From Glebionis coronaria (Eukaryota > Streptophyta > Magnoliopsida > Asterales > Asteraceae), in NCBI GenBank assembly GCA_025667525.1, contig CM046882.1, positions 24,068,488 to 24,132,487 on the forward strand: DNA of 64,000 nucleotides, read 5' to 3'. Position 1 is the first letter of the stretch. Every line of letters begins with the position of its first letter. The notes beneath the pieces were generated by a model. It worked only from the letters and a program-made list of their open reading frames with translations, was not told where the DNA came from and ran no database searches. Shown in pieces: positions 1 to 12,156 of this stretch. The position numbers and the translations under genes were made by a program.

Positions 1-192
1 CATAATACAACAACCAAACAAGTGAATCTATTTTCCACATATTCTTCGTAATGATTCATTGTTTTCGCCAAACAACAGACTTATTTATTGTTGTTTGAGC
101 TCATTCTCTTTCTCTCTATTCTTATTCTTCAAAGCTATTCCATTCTTAACAATTCCATCCTACCAAACATATATCCAAACTTACACAGGAAG

Positions 193-647
193 AGGGTGGG
201 AATTGAGTCGGGTTAATCAGGTGCGGATCAATTCGGGTCGAGTTAAGTCAGTTCAAACTCAAAAAAATTATACCCGATCCCAAGCCTAATTATAACTCGA
301 GTCAGTCGGGTTCGGGTCAATTCGAGCAGGGTCAACTCGGCTTCGGGTCACCCCGAGTATAAGGAAAAAATATAAAAAATAATTTAATTAAGTATTAATA
401 CAATGTAAAATGTGTTATTCGAGTCGGGTCAAGTCGGGTTGGTCGGGTCGGGTCAAGTCAGGTTGGTCGGGTTCAGGTCAAGTTGAGTCGGGTCAATTCG
501 GGTCAAGGCTAAAAAACATAAACCCGAACCTGTGCCTAATAAGAACTCGGACCAACCCGAATTGATCCGAGTACTTTTTAAACACGAGTGACACAACCTG
601 AATAGGCCTATTCGAGTTCGGGTCGAATCAACTCTTTCGACGCCCCT
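193..647. mobile_element. hAT-type MITE rich in TCGGGT/ACCCGA motifs
   Basis: The left end reads AGGGTGGGAATTG and the right end, reverse-complemented, reads AGGGGCGTCG, giving a short imperfect terminal inverted repeat of the hAT type. The element is flanked by an 8-bp near-perfect target duplication (ACAGGAAG at 185-192, ACAGGAAA at 648-655). The interior consists of degenerate GGTCGGGT/ACCCGA repeats in two inverted halves. It has no coding capacity and lies about 290 bp upstream of the F-box start codon, so it may sit in that gene's promoter. Superfamily is inferred from TSD length and terminal motif. Confidence 0.6.
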
Positions 648-940
648 ACAGGAAAGAAATTCTGATTGTGCTAATTGTTCCCACAAAACCTTCATTTCAT
701 CTCGATTCTCTACAAATTATTATCCATGGTGTTTTCCTACTCAACTTTTCACCAACCCTGGAACTTTTAGTGGCCCAAAAGAGTTGGTGAAGCCCATTTA
801 TAATAAAATCTAACCTAATAAGTCAAGTCAGACACATGTACTAAAAAACACAGTTAGTTATTTCTAACCTAACTTATTCATTTCACAGCCGCCAGTTCTT
901 ATATCCATCCATTCGTTTTTTTTTTCTTGCAATCGATCCG

Positions 941-2405
941 ATGGACAAAATCCCTAAAGATCTAGTCATCGACATACTTAGACGACTCGACTCAGAGGAT
1001 GTAGCTCGCTGCAGGGTCGCATCTAAGACTATTTTCGATGATGCCTTTCGGAACATTCCATCCATCAAGTTCAAAGTGAAAATGTCAAAACCCTTCTCAA
1101 AAAATATTTTTAAGAAAAACCTTCTGAATCTTATATCAAAGATGGGAGTTGTTGAATCCGTTCGTATTCGTTGTGCTAATGGATGGAGTTATGTAGGTAA
1201 TGATAATATTTATGTAGTGACCGATGAGGTTCTTCTTAAGGAGTGGTTGCCTAAGGTTTCCGAAAACTTGAAATCACTTTCGTTAACTGAATTCCCAGGA
1301 TTGTCTCGTTCGCGAAACGTGTTGCAGTTGGTTTCTACCTATTGTAAGTTTTTTTTCATATATGTTCTTTATGTTATTGTTTAAGTTGATGGCCTTTAAA
1401 CGTATACTCGTGCTATATATTTAGATCATATATATGCAGTGTGACGTCATTGCTTTAACTATATAAATGTTCCATGTAGGTCATAAACTTGTTGAACTAA
1501 AGGTGAAGCATGCACAGTTGTCTGTCGATCGTTTTAACCCAATGTTAATGCTAACAAGTTTAACACTTGAATGGATGCATTTATATGATAAGAATATAAC
1601 CATGTTGAACATGGGTGTTCCTAACCTTCAAGTTCTTAACTTGGTAATGGTCAAAGGACTTATGGATCCAAAGATCCACCTTCTCAACCTTAAATGCGGT
1701 TACATAACCTTAAGTGACAGTGGCGTTCGCACTCTGCAATCTTTGAGTCTAATCGCACCCAAGCTCATCAAACTCAAACTTGAAAGGATACGTGCCTCTA
1801 AACTTTATGTTGAAGCTCCCATGTTATTTCAATTCCATATGACCCATTCTGATGGAGATTCATTCTCACTTAAAAATTTTGAGAATTTGAAACACTTTTC
1901 AGTCACTACTACTCCAGCTATCGACTCCCTACTGTACAACTAGACGACTACAGAATCAGTAGAAGATCTGACAGTGGATGCATCATATTGGTCAGGTTTT
2001 ATTGGTCATTCCAGATTTACACTTGAGGAGCTGTTTACTATTTTCCCAAAGGTAACTTCTCTATGTATTAAATCACTCGCGTGGAAGCAACTAAAAGTTA
2101 AATTTGATGACCCAGAATTTAGTTCCAAGATAGCAGATAGAACTAAAGGATTGAAAAGATTAAGTGCATATTTTGAGATACATTGTCTGCATTTTCATCT
2201 CTCACGTATTGCTCGTGTGCTGGGCCAATGCACCGGTTTGTTAGAGGTATCGTTGTTCATCAACAAAGATGTTGAAAGTTATGTATTAAAAACTTTCGTC
2301 TCCGAGTGTGAGGCTTGTTGTCCTAGAATGAACTGGAGACAGGGAATGTGGAATGGAGGAAAGTGGCTCTTTGTTCAAGGATTATTAAAGGATAGTCCAA
2401 CCTAG
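941..2405 (+). pseudogene. F-box/LRR protein gene, copy A, with one premature stop
   Basis: Exon 1 (941-1343) begins with an F-box of the form MDKIPKDLVIDILRRL, a module that docks substrate receptors onto SKP1 in SCF ubiquitin ligases. A GT-AG intron (1344-1479, donor gtaagt) joins a split Cys codon, and exon 2 (1480-2405) encodes irregular leucine-rich repeats and a Cys/Trp-rich C-terminus. The spliced frame has 443 codons, usual for plant F-box/LRR proteins. Codon 289 (1941-1943) is TAG, and the frame continues perfectly for 153 more codons; the paralogue at 40968-41795 has TTG there. The start is the first ATG and directly opens the F-box. A product stopping at residue 288 would keep the F-box but lose the last repeats. 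Alternatives are a recent pseudogene or a truncated allele; expression is unknown. Confidence 0.85.
1344..1479 (+). other. Intron of F-box copy A
   Basis: The donor is T|GTAAGT and the acceptor is TGTAG|GT. Removal of 136 bp joins T + GT into a Cys codon and links the F-box exon to the LRR exon in frame. Confidence 0.8.
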
Positions 2406-3384
2406 AGTTTCAAAATAAACTATATACTGTGATTTGGTACTTTGATTTGTGGTTTTTATTGTTTATGTTATAGACACGTGAATTTTGATTAAAATCTTTA
2501 CAGATTATAGAGTTTCAAAATAAACTATATACTGTGATTTGGTACTTTGAATCTGCAAGATCCATAGAACTTAATGTAAAAAGATGCTATATGTTGTCTC
2601 GTTACATCTTCACTTTGATAGTTTAAACATATTATATATTCCTTCGATCCTTACACTCCAACATACTAGTTTTCCCCCGAGTATTTGACAGCTCTCGGAT
2701 GTGCTTTTCCTATCATGGTTCATTCCACCTTACAAAATTAGGATAATATGCGATAAACTAACTATCGGGTTCAAGGTTGTCACAAGAAAAAAACTTTTGG
2801 TGGTTGGTAGCAAATAGCATTTAGTGTTTCATAAAGAACTTTTCCCCGGAATGCTAGTTGAAAACAAGTTTGATAATAGATCATTTTTGGTCATTTTACC
2901 GTTTATTTTACTTATATAGTGGCTAGTTTTATTAGGCTTATAAATTGGGCTTATACTTATGTCATATAAGATGCTTCTGGCTTATATGTCATAAGCTCAT
3001 AAGAACATCTTGAGTGTCTGGATTAGTTATGTTTAATTAGCTGATAATCTCAAGCGTTTAGGTTTTGTAAATGACTAAAAGAGGTTTTGTAAATGACTAA
3101 AAAGAGGACATCGGTTAAAAATGAGTGTTCTATTAAGTATGATTGAGGGTAAAATTGTAACTAGTATTTGGTCATTTTTAAGCTCAATCCCTCTTAAAGG
3201 GCGACACTTTCGATCGTTATCAGATACCCTTATATAAGCTCTGAGCTCATGAGCCCATTCATATAAGCTTGGCCAAACACATAGTTTAGACTTATTTTGC
3301 ATATATAAGCTCATAAACGTATCATAAGCAAAAAAAAAAAAAACCAATTTTTAAGACCCCAGAAATTGTAATTCAATCAATAAT
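2406..3384. other. 3' region of F-box copy A: short repeats and a MITE-like segment
   Basis: There is no gene here. A block starting AGAGTTTCAAAATAAACT occurs twice (about 2404-2445 and 2509-2550) as a direct duplication just after the stop codon. About 2900-3335 is rich in inverted CTTATAA/TTATAAG and TATAAGCTCAT motifs, with a GCTTGGCCAAACAC block near its right side, which resembles a MITE. I could not define its termini or target duplication. At 3060-3103 'ggttttgtaaatgactaaaa' is tandemly doubled. The empty site of the copy-B CACTA insertion (TGA) lies at 3122-3124. Confidence 0.5.
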
Positions 3385-3407
3385 TAATCGATTAAGACCA
3401 ATGTTAG
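3385..3407. repeat. 23-bp direct repeat bordering the Harbinger remnant (left)
   Basis: A 23-bp block beginning TAATCGATTAAGACC is identical to 14651-14673, which is the 3' end of the transposase coding region. Copy B keeps the left block at 47893-47915. Confidence 0.8.
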
Positions 3408-4047
3408 GGTGTGTTTGATAGCCACTAAATAAAACAATTCAGCACTTAGCACTGGATCTGTCAAAGGTAGAGATGTTTGGTAAATAAAAAAAGATAGTAC
3501 TGAGTGGTCCAACCCAGTACTGAATGGCCTACCTCCCATTGAATAGTCTGTGATTCAGCGTTATTTATTTTCTCCTAAATACCCTTTTTTTATTCTCTCT
3601 CCCACCTCTGTATACTCACCTCCTTTTTTTCTTGATCCTATTCTGCATCAACTATTCCAGGTAAAAAAATTATATTTTTTTCAAATTCTATCTTTTAGTA
3701 TCCATTGTAAAAAGTATTACGTCTTTGAGGATTAAAATGAGATACCAATTTTTTTATTAAACTCCATTTAGATGTTGACACAAGATTGATGTTATGTGAT
3801 AACATGTACTACGTAGTTGTTATTTGATTCAAGTATTACTATGATGATAAGCATGGACAAATGAATTATACACATGTGTGATGTTAATTAATCTATAAGC
3901 AAGAAAAAATGAATTATATATGTGTGATGTTAACCGACCTATAAGCAAATGAAAAATGAATTATACTACATAATGTGTATGTATATTCATGTATGTATAT
4001 ACTACATACTGTGTATGTATAAGCAAGAAAAAATGAATTATACTACA
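3408..4047. other. Harbinger 5' untranslated region with short tandem repeats
   Basis: No gene. Motifs of the AGTACTGA/TCAGTACT type recur at 3430-3560. From 3895 to 4047 there is a degenerate tandem array of 'gaaaaaatgaattata' and 'tactacat..tgtgtatgta' units. The LTR element 4048-11644 inserted in this array. Confidence 0.5.
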
Positions 4048-4829
4048 TGTTAGAATTTATAAAAACCTTTATCCATATTAACACACTAATAAACACGAGT
4101 ACGCATCGGAATATAGGATCACGTATAGACAAGTAATTAACATAAACGATAAAGAATTGTGTACCTTTTAGCAATGGATAAATCACCTTTATCGAATCAC
4201 CTTTATCGAATCACCAATATAAACGAAAACCCAAAGATCAAACAATAATCTCTCTAAGGATACGCACACAATACGTTATAGCAAACAATTAAGTATGCTA
4301 GTACTGATAGTGATAAAGCTATTCAGTACTTGATTTCATTAAACCAAGTAAAACCAAACTAATAATATGTTATATTAGTTTTTATCGCACTCGGAACAAA
4401 CAAACGAATAATCAGTTAATCGCTATGTTCTCTCTGCTTTTATTATTGTAAAGAATCTTTTGTTTTAGTCGTATATCTTTTTAACAAATCGCTTCCTAGT
4501 TTTTGCCTTATATATTATTAGATAATGAGACAATCTCATCTCATTATATATATACATCTATGTCGGCAACCCAATTCAATAAAGAAAAGGATACATTTAC
4601 TAAACAAAAGAAACTTGCTTTTATATATAAACCTTATAGTTAACTTTTAACTATCGTTTATAAAATCCCGTTAAGTAACTAATTGATTAATGTTCGTAAT
4701 AGCTTATCACTAATTAATATATTACACATAATATATTAATATATAATTGTTTTACGTATTAACGCGTGCATCTCCTTAGGCTCGGGACAACTTCCGGACA
4801 TATATTATTTACGTGTACATATTCCTTCA
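4048..4829 (-). repeat. 3' LTR of the minus-strand element
   Basis: This 782-bp repeat starts TGTTAGAATTT and ends ATTCCTTCA. It pairs with 10877-11644 and is followed directly by the polypurine tract. Confidence 0.88.
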
Positions 4830-4841
4830 GCTCCCACTTGG
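4830..4841 (-). promoter_or_regulatory. Polypurine tract of the minus-strand element
   Basis: Plus-strand GCTCCCACTTGG reads CCAAGTGGGAGC on the coding strand, a classical purine-rich plus-strand primer directly abutting the LTR. Confidence 0.7.
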
Positions 4842-7800
4842 ACATGTACCATAATATAATATAATAACATTGGTTAGCGTCTAGCAACACGCCAATGCTC
4901 CCGGAAGTTCTCGAGTGTAGTTTTCCATAAAGTACATTTAAATGACCTAAACATTTACAATCCCTTTATTTCTCAAATGCCATGTTAATAATGGATATGG
5001 ATCAAAGTCATTCCATTTTAACTATTCTGTTTCTCGCATTACATAATTAATATAGATTACCAATCTAATCGGGACAAATCTATATTATCATTGGGTATGG
5101 TCATACAAACATCTAATTAATTAACGAGGGGTCCAGTAGCATTATTCTTCAATCCTAGTTGAATGAACAAATTCTATCTTGACTACACGTGCCTCTTACA
5201 TGTTTCAAGATACAAATGATTATAGTCTTTATTACTACCTTATTCAGGATAGTGTTAGAACTATAGCAAAAAGTACCATCCAGATATATAAGACCTGCTT
5301 GCATCTCAAGTCAAAGGATTTAGTAATGTAAACCATTTACAAGTTTCACTTAAAGACATCGATCCATAAAGTGATTGACTTGTTAGTAGGAGATGTCCGA
5401 TATACAACTTTTGGATATCGTATGAGTTGGTGAACCGTTCTTACATATTCTACGAATATTACCATCTCTCATATATGTCTTAATTCAATTATATTCCCAT
5501 ATAATTAATCGACATATACAATTTAGAACAACATATTATTCAAGGATTTAAACATGCAAAAATAGGACCAACAAATATTAAAGAAAACGAATATATCCAA
5601 TACTTCAATTCATAAAATAAATATTGTTTAACAATATCCTTTATCCAAATACTAAAAGATCAATGCATGATAACCTTAGTTGAAAAATCATGCTTCAAGA
5701 TATGACGATCATACTTATTGTCAAGACATATATTTCATAAAACTCTACTAGGTTTGATCTTTGTAATTTTGAGAATACTTATTTCAAATTCACAATTGTG
5801 AAAATCTCTAAACATATATAATGATTGTTATTATGTAGATTTCTAAATATGAACACACAACAAAATGGGAGTATTGTTGTTGTACATCCTATAAGGTGTG
5901 TGAGTCCAACAAAACACCTTATTGAAAACAATCTTCTTTAATAGCTTCTTAAACTATAAAGTATTCTTTATTCTTTTAATACGTATTGCAACATTATGCT
6001 CAATTGAACATAACTTAATCCACATGGTCATCATCAAAGATGAAATCATACCATGATTAGTATTGAGTGTTATCTCAATCAATCTATCATCCATGTCTAG
6101 AAATATCACTATGATATATTATAATCCATAAACTATAAATAATTATTATGATAATATTTGGTGCCTTTCTAAACTCTAAGTTTGTTGACAATGATAATTA
6201 CATCTTATTATCATATAGAATATTTATTACTTGCAACAATTCAAGTTAGTAATAATCATTCTATCCCAAGCAAATCTTATCATAACAATTGTACTAATCA
6301 TCTAAATGATTTTCTCTTTAAGCAATCGTTTATGTCAAATCTTCTTGTACTTATACAAGTTTTACAACTTTTCATACACACAGTATGATTTACATGATGA
6401 ATCCCTTAAGTTTTCATCTTATGTCAACTCTCATCAAATGAGATATATTCATTGAGACTTTCTAAATGATATTTCATGTTGTGTTGGATTCCATTAACCA
6501 CAAATGTTTATTACAATAAACATACATATCAAGGTCATACGTTTAATTTCTAAACCATTTCATATGAAACCTTATTCCAAGCTAAGGTTTAACATCTAGC
6601 TTACATGGAATATTGCTTTCCATATGTTATACATCATATATGATTTAAAAAATAAACATAATAATCCCACTAGCTTTTAGATGTACAAACAAGTTATCTT
6701 AGATCTAATTAAAAATCAAAACGTAGATTTAATATTTAGACTTGATAAATATTTCTTAGATGCATGCATTAATCCATACATGGATTCTCGCATTATGTAC
6801 ACTACATAAAGATTATTGTAATTTATAAATACTTTGATCACAACCGTCCTCGCTAATGTAATCATACAAAAGAGTTTAAATATTACATTGTCATATTTAT
6901 CATTATAAAACTATCATGACAACAAATCATCTTTATTAATGCATGTAGAACTTTTCTATCACATATTGTGCATTAATCATGTGTACAATATTGTCCATGT
7001 GAGTCTTTCACTAAAGAAACTTATATTCACCTCACGGTCTAACCAATTGGTTAAAGATTAATCAAGTTTCTAAAAATTGATTATTTTCTATGGACTTGCA
7101 TCTACTCATTCATAGTTTTATTCAATAATGACATTCAAGATTCAATAATACATCTATTTGGTTAGTAGGGTCACCATGATCCTCTAACATGCATTCCTTA
7201 GTATTGACATATCAATATATCATTCAAGTACTAAAGACATCCTTGCGGATCTATGAATGTGAGTTCTATCATCACGATGTTCAACACTTAATGTTCACCA
7301 TCATTATGACATTCGCTAGTATATTTAGAAGGTTACGTATTTTATTATTTATCTCTTAAAGATATACGAGTCCTCCCACTTGCTTTTAGTAATCATAGAC
7401 TATTCTTCAAATACTTAGCATGTAGGGAAACAACAAATTGTTATCTTTTGGGCCACGTCACAAAATACCTTGATAGTTCTTGACAAATTTAGAACTTCAA
7501 TTTAAAAGACTCAATGTGATTCATTACATTCCATAGCTTGATGGTGTCTTAGTTTCCTTCTAGGTCAGAGTAATATTTAAGTATATACTTTGTATACTCA
7601 ATTTCCAAACCTTGACAACTTTTGGAGGTAAAGTATTTCAAGTTATCAACATCAAATAATTCTAAAAAATTAGATTTATCACTCAAGACATTCTATGAGT
7701 ATTTGAGATTCTGAGACTATATCACAATTCCTAAATAACTTAAGACTCCTTAGGTTAAATACTTATCAATTGTGTCAAAATAAAATTGAAATTATATAAT

Positions 7801-10800
7801 ATATAAAACCTAGTGCATGCTCTAATGTATACATCTTTAAATAGTTCAGTAACTCTATATACATTATTTATCCTTTGAATAATTTAAAGACTTCATGTTC
7901 ATTAACAAGAAGATATAACAAGTAAACTATTTACTTTATGTTTATAAGTCTTTTAACAATTTAAAGATTATATGCTTATGCTTTACAAGAGACATAAACA
8001 TTCATAAAGTATCTATGAACAACTTCAATAGTTATTTCAAGTTAATTGCTTACTTCATTTATATTATTGTGAATTCCAAGAAACATTCCAACAAATATAA
8101 ACAAATTAGTTGAAGTAGCTTGTTATTCATATCATGATATTTTCTAAACAAGACAACATACATTGAAAATTAAATGTATAATTCTTAATAGAATATTAGA
8201 TTCTTATCTCACGGTCAATAAACCATTTGTCATATTGTTATGAGTTTCATCTTAACATCTTCTAAACAAGACAACATACATTGACAATTAAATGTATAAG
8301 CCTTAATAGAATATTAGATTCTTATCTCGCTGTCAAGAAACCATTTGTCATATTTTTATGTGTTGTACCTTGCACACAATAAAGATTTCTCCCACTTGTG
8401 CACGGCACAACATCATGTACACATATAAACAACCACGAAACGCAATTGTTTATTTGAACAATATGATAATGTCATGTATATTTGAATAACTAGTAGAATG
8501 TCAACCATATAGTTTTATACGAAATTCTACATAATTATTATATGGAAAATACTTCAAAAGTGATTATCATATAAAATAGGATGCAGTTATCCTTAAAACT
8601 ATGGTTATTCATATTCTAAAAGTAAGTTATTATTTCAAGTCAAACTAAAAATAATATGGATTACTACGAAGGTATACAAGCTTGTAGCTCCCACTGAATT
8701 AGACAACATTACATTAATGTATTTCGCCACGCTCCCACTAGATTTGATAACATCACAAATGTTATATCACCAATGAAAACTAAAAAGCGATTCATTTACT
8801 TTCCTACTCACTTTAAATGCCCATAAGTAACAATTACTTATGTATTATAGAGAGTGTATGAATTTCTACTATTAAATGAGAGACTATCTATCATGCTTTC
8901 ATTAACTTGAAAACTGGCATGCAATTTCCTCCATATTAGGCCTACCATTCAATAAGGGTATTTAGTGCCTACGCTGGGTTAAAACATAATAACTAGGATA
9001 AATAAAGCTAGTTATTATAATCACAATAAACAAACAAAACACTTGTTTTGTTCTACCGATTATAGCCTTAAGGGGATCGACATGTAAAGAACAAAAGAAG
9101 TATTGCTTGCCTAGAGATTGCTAAGAGACTTATTAGTTTGAAAGATGCTCAAAAACTCAAAAAGATTAATGAGATCTACCTGAAACAATAAGTTGTGCAA
9201 ATCTACTTAACCATTTAAGTTCACTTAAAGATTGATAATTACAATAATCCAATCTCACCTATTAATAGCTTTTCCTTGCACCGAAAAAGGATAGGTATAT
9301 GTTTCTTTCTTTCTTACAAGAAAACGAGACTTTGATTGTCCAACAAGCATTAGTTTATGAAACTTTGTTGCAATAACACTTTTAAAAGAATCACAAAATT
9401 CAATTTTAGTATTTTCGATAATATTATCTTTATAGAAAATTAAATACCCATGTTTATAAATAAACAATTAATTTTCTAAAAGCTAGAATCCACCAAGACA
9501 TACCGCCATCGCATCAGTTGATCTGCTAGTGATGATGATATTCAAGGGGTAATTGACGTTCAATAATTGCATCCAATATAACTTCTAGAATTATGGGACT
9601 CAACTTTATATACATCACTTGTGACAATTCAAAAGCGAAAAAGCGAACATGTTTATCTCATCTATTGCCACGAGTTAAGGTCTCACCTATCTTAACTTGC
9701 TTAAGTCGTCCAACCAAAAACCGTGATTATATAGCACCGACATCTCACAGTCAAGTGTATTATATCACCTTGGGTTACAAAATCACCACAGTCTAACGTA
9801 TGATGAAAGAGTAAGTGCAAGTGCTTTTACACGCTGGATGACAAATAAACTTATTTCAAAGGGTATAAATTTTGACAATTTCAAAACATGTACAAAGAAG
9901 CATGCAACATCTTTGTACCATGATAATTTAACATATTTACTCAATTCGTTAATTATAGACATCACTTGTTTAACTCACAATTCAATTGTATAAATAGTGA
10001 TATCATAAAAATTGACGATTCAACATGTATTCAATTTAAAGAAGTTTAATTTTATCACGGGAAAAGATTAAAGAATGATTAAAATTATTCAAACCCTAGA
10101 CCATTCGCGGCTTCCTAAATAGTATGCAAGATAAGGAGACTACAAGTAGTTAGGTATTATAGGGCGATGGTATCTACAAGACCGAAGTCTTGATGAGTCT
10201 TCCCGAACCTTAGACTTGCAACTAGATAGTACTTTTGCAAATTACGTCATTAATAAATTTTTACAACTTTAAAATAGAAAACAAATTATAAACTTGATTC
10301 TTGCTAATCTCGGCGTGAGTTAGATTTAAAACCATGTAAGGGCGACTCATTTGTTGCCACATATGATCGTGCAAGAACAAGATTATAATAAAACAAATTT
10401 CATATAGCTTTAGTCTGGTTTAATTTTATCTTTCAAAAAAACCTTTTCTTGAATTATGATATATAACAATTACAACCAAAAGCAAAACAAATAAACATTA
10501 ACCTAAAACATATACCCAATTAACAATTAATCACATACTTCATGCATACCACATCTATCATGACTTCAATTTAATCAATTAATCAAGAACACATGATCCA
10601 TGGTAAACTTGCATGGTTCCCATGGATCGAACCATAATTTTACAATTAACAACGTGATAAATAACAACTAATTAACGATTAACATAATATTTATCAACAA
10701 AAATTGTATACAACTTAGGGTTTGTCTAATTAATTTTATTAACCCTAATTAGGGTTTATGAAAACCTAATCCTAAAATAAAATAATTCAAACGCCATCAT

Positions 10801-10861
10801 AGTAAGTTTGCACAATTTTATCTCTTTCGTTATTTTTAATGTAATTAAAAACTATACGAAC

Positions 10862-10876
10862 GGCTCGTGATGCCAC
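10862..10876 (-). promoter_or_regulatory. Degenerate tRNA-iMet primer binding site
   Basis: On the minus strand the 15 bases beside the right LTR read GTGGCATCACGAGCC. This is an imperfect match to the common plant primer site TGGTATCAGAGC. Confidence 0.55.
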
Positions 10877-11644
10877 TGTTGGAATTTATAAAAACCTTTA
10901 TCCATATTAACACATTAATAAACACGAGTACACAGCGGAATATAGGATCACGTATAGACAAGTAATTAACATAAACGATAAAGAATTGCGTACCTTTTAG
11001 CAATGGATAAATCACATTTATCAAACCACCAATATAAACGAAAACCCAAAGATCAAACAATGATCTCTCTAAGGATACGCACACAATACGTTATAGCAAA
11101 TAATTAAGTATGCTAGTACTGATAGTGATAAAGCTATTCAATACTTGATTTCATTAATCCAAGTAAAACCAAACTAATAATATGTTGTATTAGTTTTTAT
11201 CGCACTCGGAACAAACAAACGAATAATCAGTTAATCGCTATGTTCTCTCTGCTTTTATTATTGTAAAGAATCTTTTGTTTTAGTCGTATATCTTTTTAAC
11301 AAATCGTTTCCTAGTTTTTGCCTTATATATTATTAGATAATGAGACAATCTCATCTCATTATAAATACAAATCTATGTCGGCAACCCAATTCAATAAAGA
11401 AAAGGATACATTTACTAAACAAAAGAAACTTGCTTTTATATATAAACCTTATAGTTAACTTTTAACTATCGTTTATAAAATCCCGTTAAGTAACCAATTG
11501 AATAACATTCGTAATAGCTTATCACTAATTAATATATTACACATAATATATTAATATATAATTATTTTACGTATTAACGCGTGCGTCTCCTTAGGCTCGG
11601 GACAACTTCCGAACATATATTATTTACGTGTACATATTCCTTCA
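10877..11644 (-). repeat. 5' LTR of the minus-strand element
   Basis: This 768-bp repeat pairs with 4048-4829 and lacks a 14-bp repeat (CACCTTTATCGAAT unit) present in the other LTR. The 5-bp duplication CTACA follows it. Confidence 0.88.
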
Positions 11645-12156
11645 CTACATACTGTGTATGTATATTCGTAGGTATTTGGCTCTGCTTACGAGCAACTCGC
11701 AAATAGGTTAGTGATGATGCAAGTGAATGTTATGATTGTTACGTAGATAGTTCAGTCCCCGTTTCGCGAGCACTCGTCATGATTGGTTAGCCCATTCCCC
11801 CTTTCGCGAGCACTCGCTGCTGATCACTTACACCCCACCACAATTCCCTAAACATGTGATGCACCTTCTGTTCAGTCCTTATAAAATTGTCAAATATTTT
11901 AAGCTATATGTGTACACACTATTTCTTTCAAGTAAGGATTCATGCAGATAAAGTCATCATCAAATGCAAAGAACCAAACTTGTATAAAAAATATATGAAG
12001 AAAAAGAGCGTTTGAGTTGTTTATTTAAAAAAGTCACATAGGTACTAAAAAGCAAAAATATTAGTTAAATGAGGTGAGTGACCAATTATGTAGTTAATTT
12101 AAATTGTTGATATATATATGAAGTTAATTTAAATTGCATATTGTATCTTTATAGGC
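11645..12156. other. Harbinger leader, continued after the insertion
   Basis: This is colinear with 48557-49077. 'CCCTTTCGCGAGCACTCG' occurs in two near-copies at about 11758-11775 and 11799-11816. No gene is visible. A short TA-rich block (11695-12125) leads into ORF1. Confidence 0.5.

Larger units (their letters stand above)
4830..10876 (-). other. Internal region of the minus-strand LTR element, non-coding
   Basis: Six kilobases of AT-rich sequence with no open frame above about 70 codons and no retroelement domain that I can recognise. Short imperfect duplications occur, for example around 8150-8215 and 8262-8340, which share a block starting AAACAAGACAACATACATTGA. The segment next to the primer site (about 10020-10860) looks like a long untranslated leader. 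Confidence 0.6.
4048..11644 (-). mobile_element. LTR retroelement (probably Copia-related), minus strand, no recognisable gag/pol
   Basis: Two long direct repeats (4048-4829 and 10877-11644) begin TGTT and end CTTCA, flanked by a perfect 5-bp duplication CTACA (4043-4047, 11645-11649). Copy B has the uninterrupted site at about 48560. Orientation is minus: a polypurine tract (reverse complement of GCTCCCACTTGG) follows the left LTR, and a degenerate initiator-Met primer site precedes the right LTR. The 6.0-kb interior is very AT-rich, and I found no gag, protease, integrase or RT motif on either strand. It is therefore a large non-autonomous derivative or a severely eroded element. Over the first ~330 bp the LTRs differ at about 13 positions plus a 14-bp indel (about 4%). 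Confidence 0.88.

Noticed and set aside
59..695. Short proteins on both strands around the hAT MITE
   Set aside because: They arise from the TCGGGT/ACCCGA repeats and have no domain or codon signal.
1941..1949. Possible programmed stop-codon readthrough in F-box copy A
   Set aside because: The context after TAG is ACGACT, unlike the CARYYA context known for efficient plant readthrough, and the paralogue has a sense codon here.
10735..10775. Telomere-like AACCCTAA motifs
   Set aside because: Only isolated copies, partly inverted, with no array.
4830..10876. Copia gag-pol on the minus strand
   Set aside because: I searched for protease, integrase and RT motifs on both strands and saw none that I could defend; listed as non-coding interior.
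10845..11084. Minus-strand 79-codon protein
   Set aside because: Lies across the LTR and primer site of the minus-strand element and is not conserved in the paired LTR.
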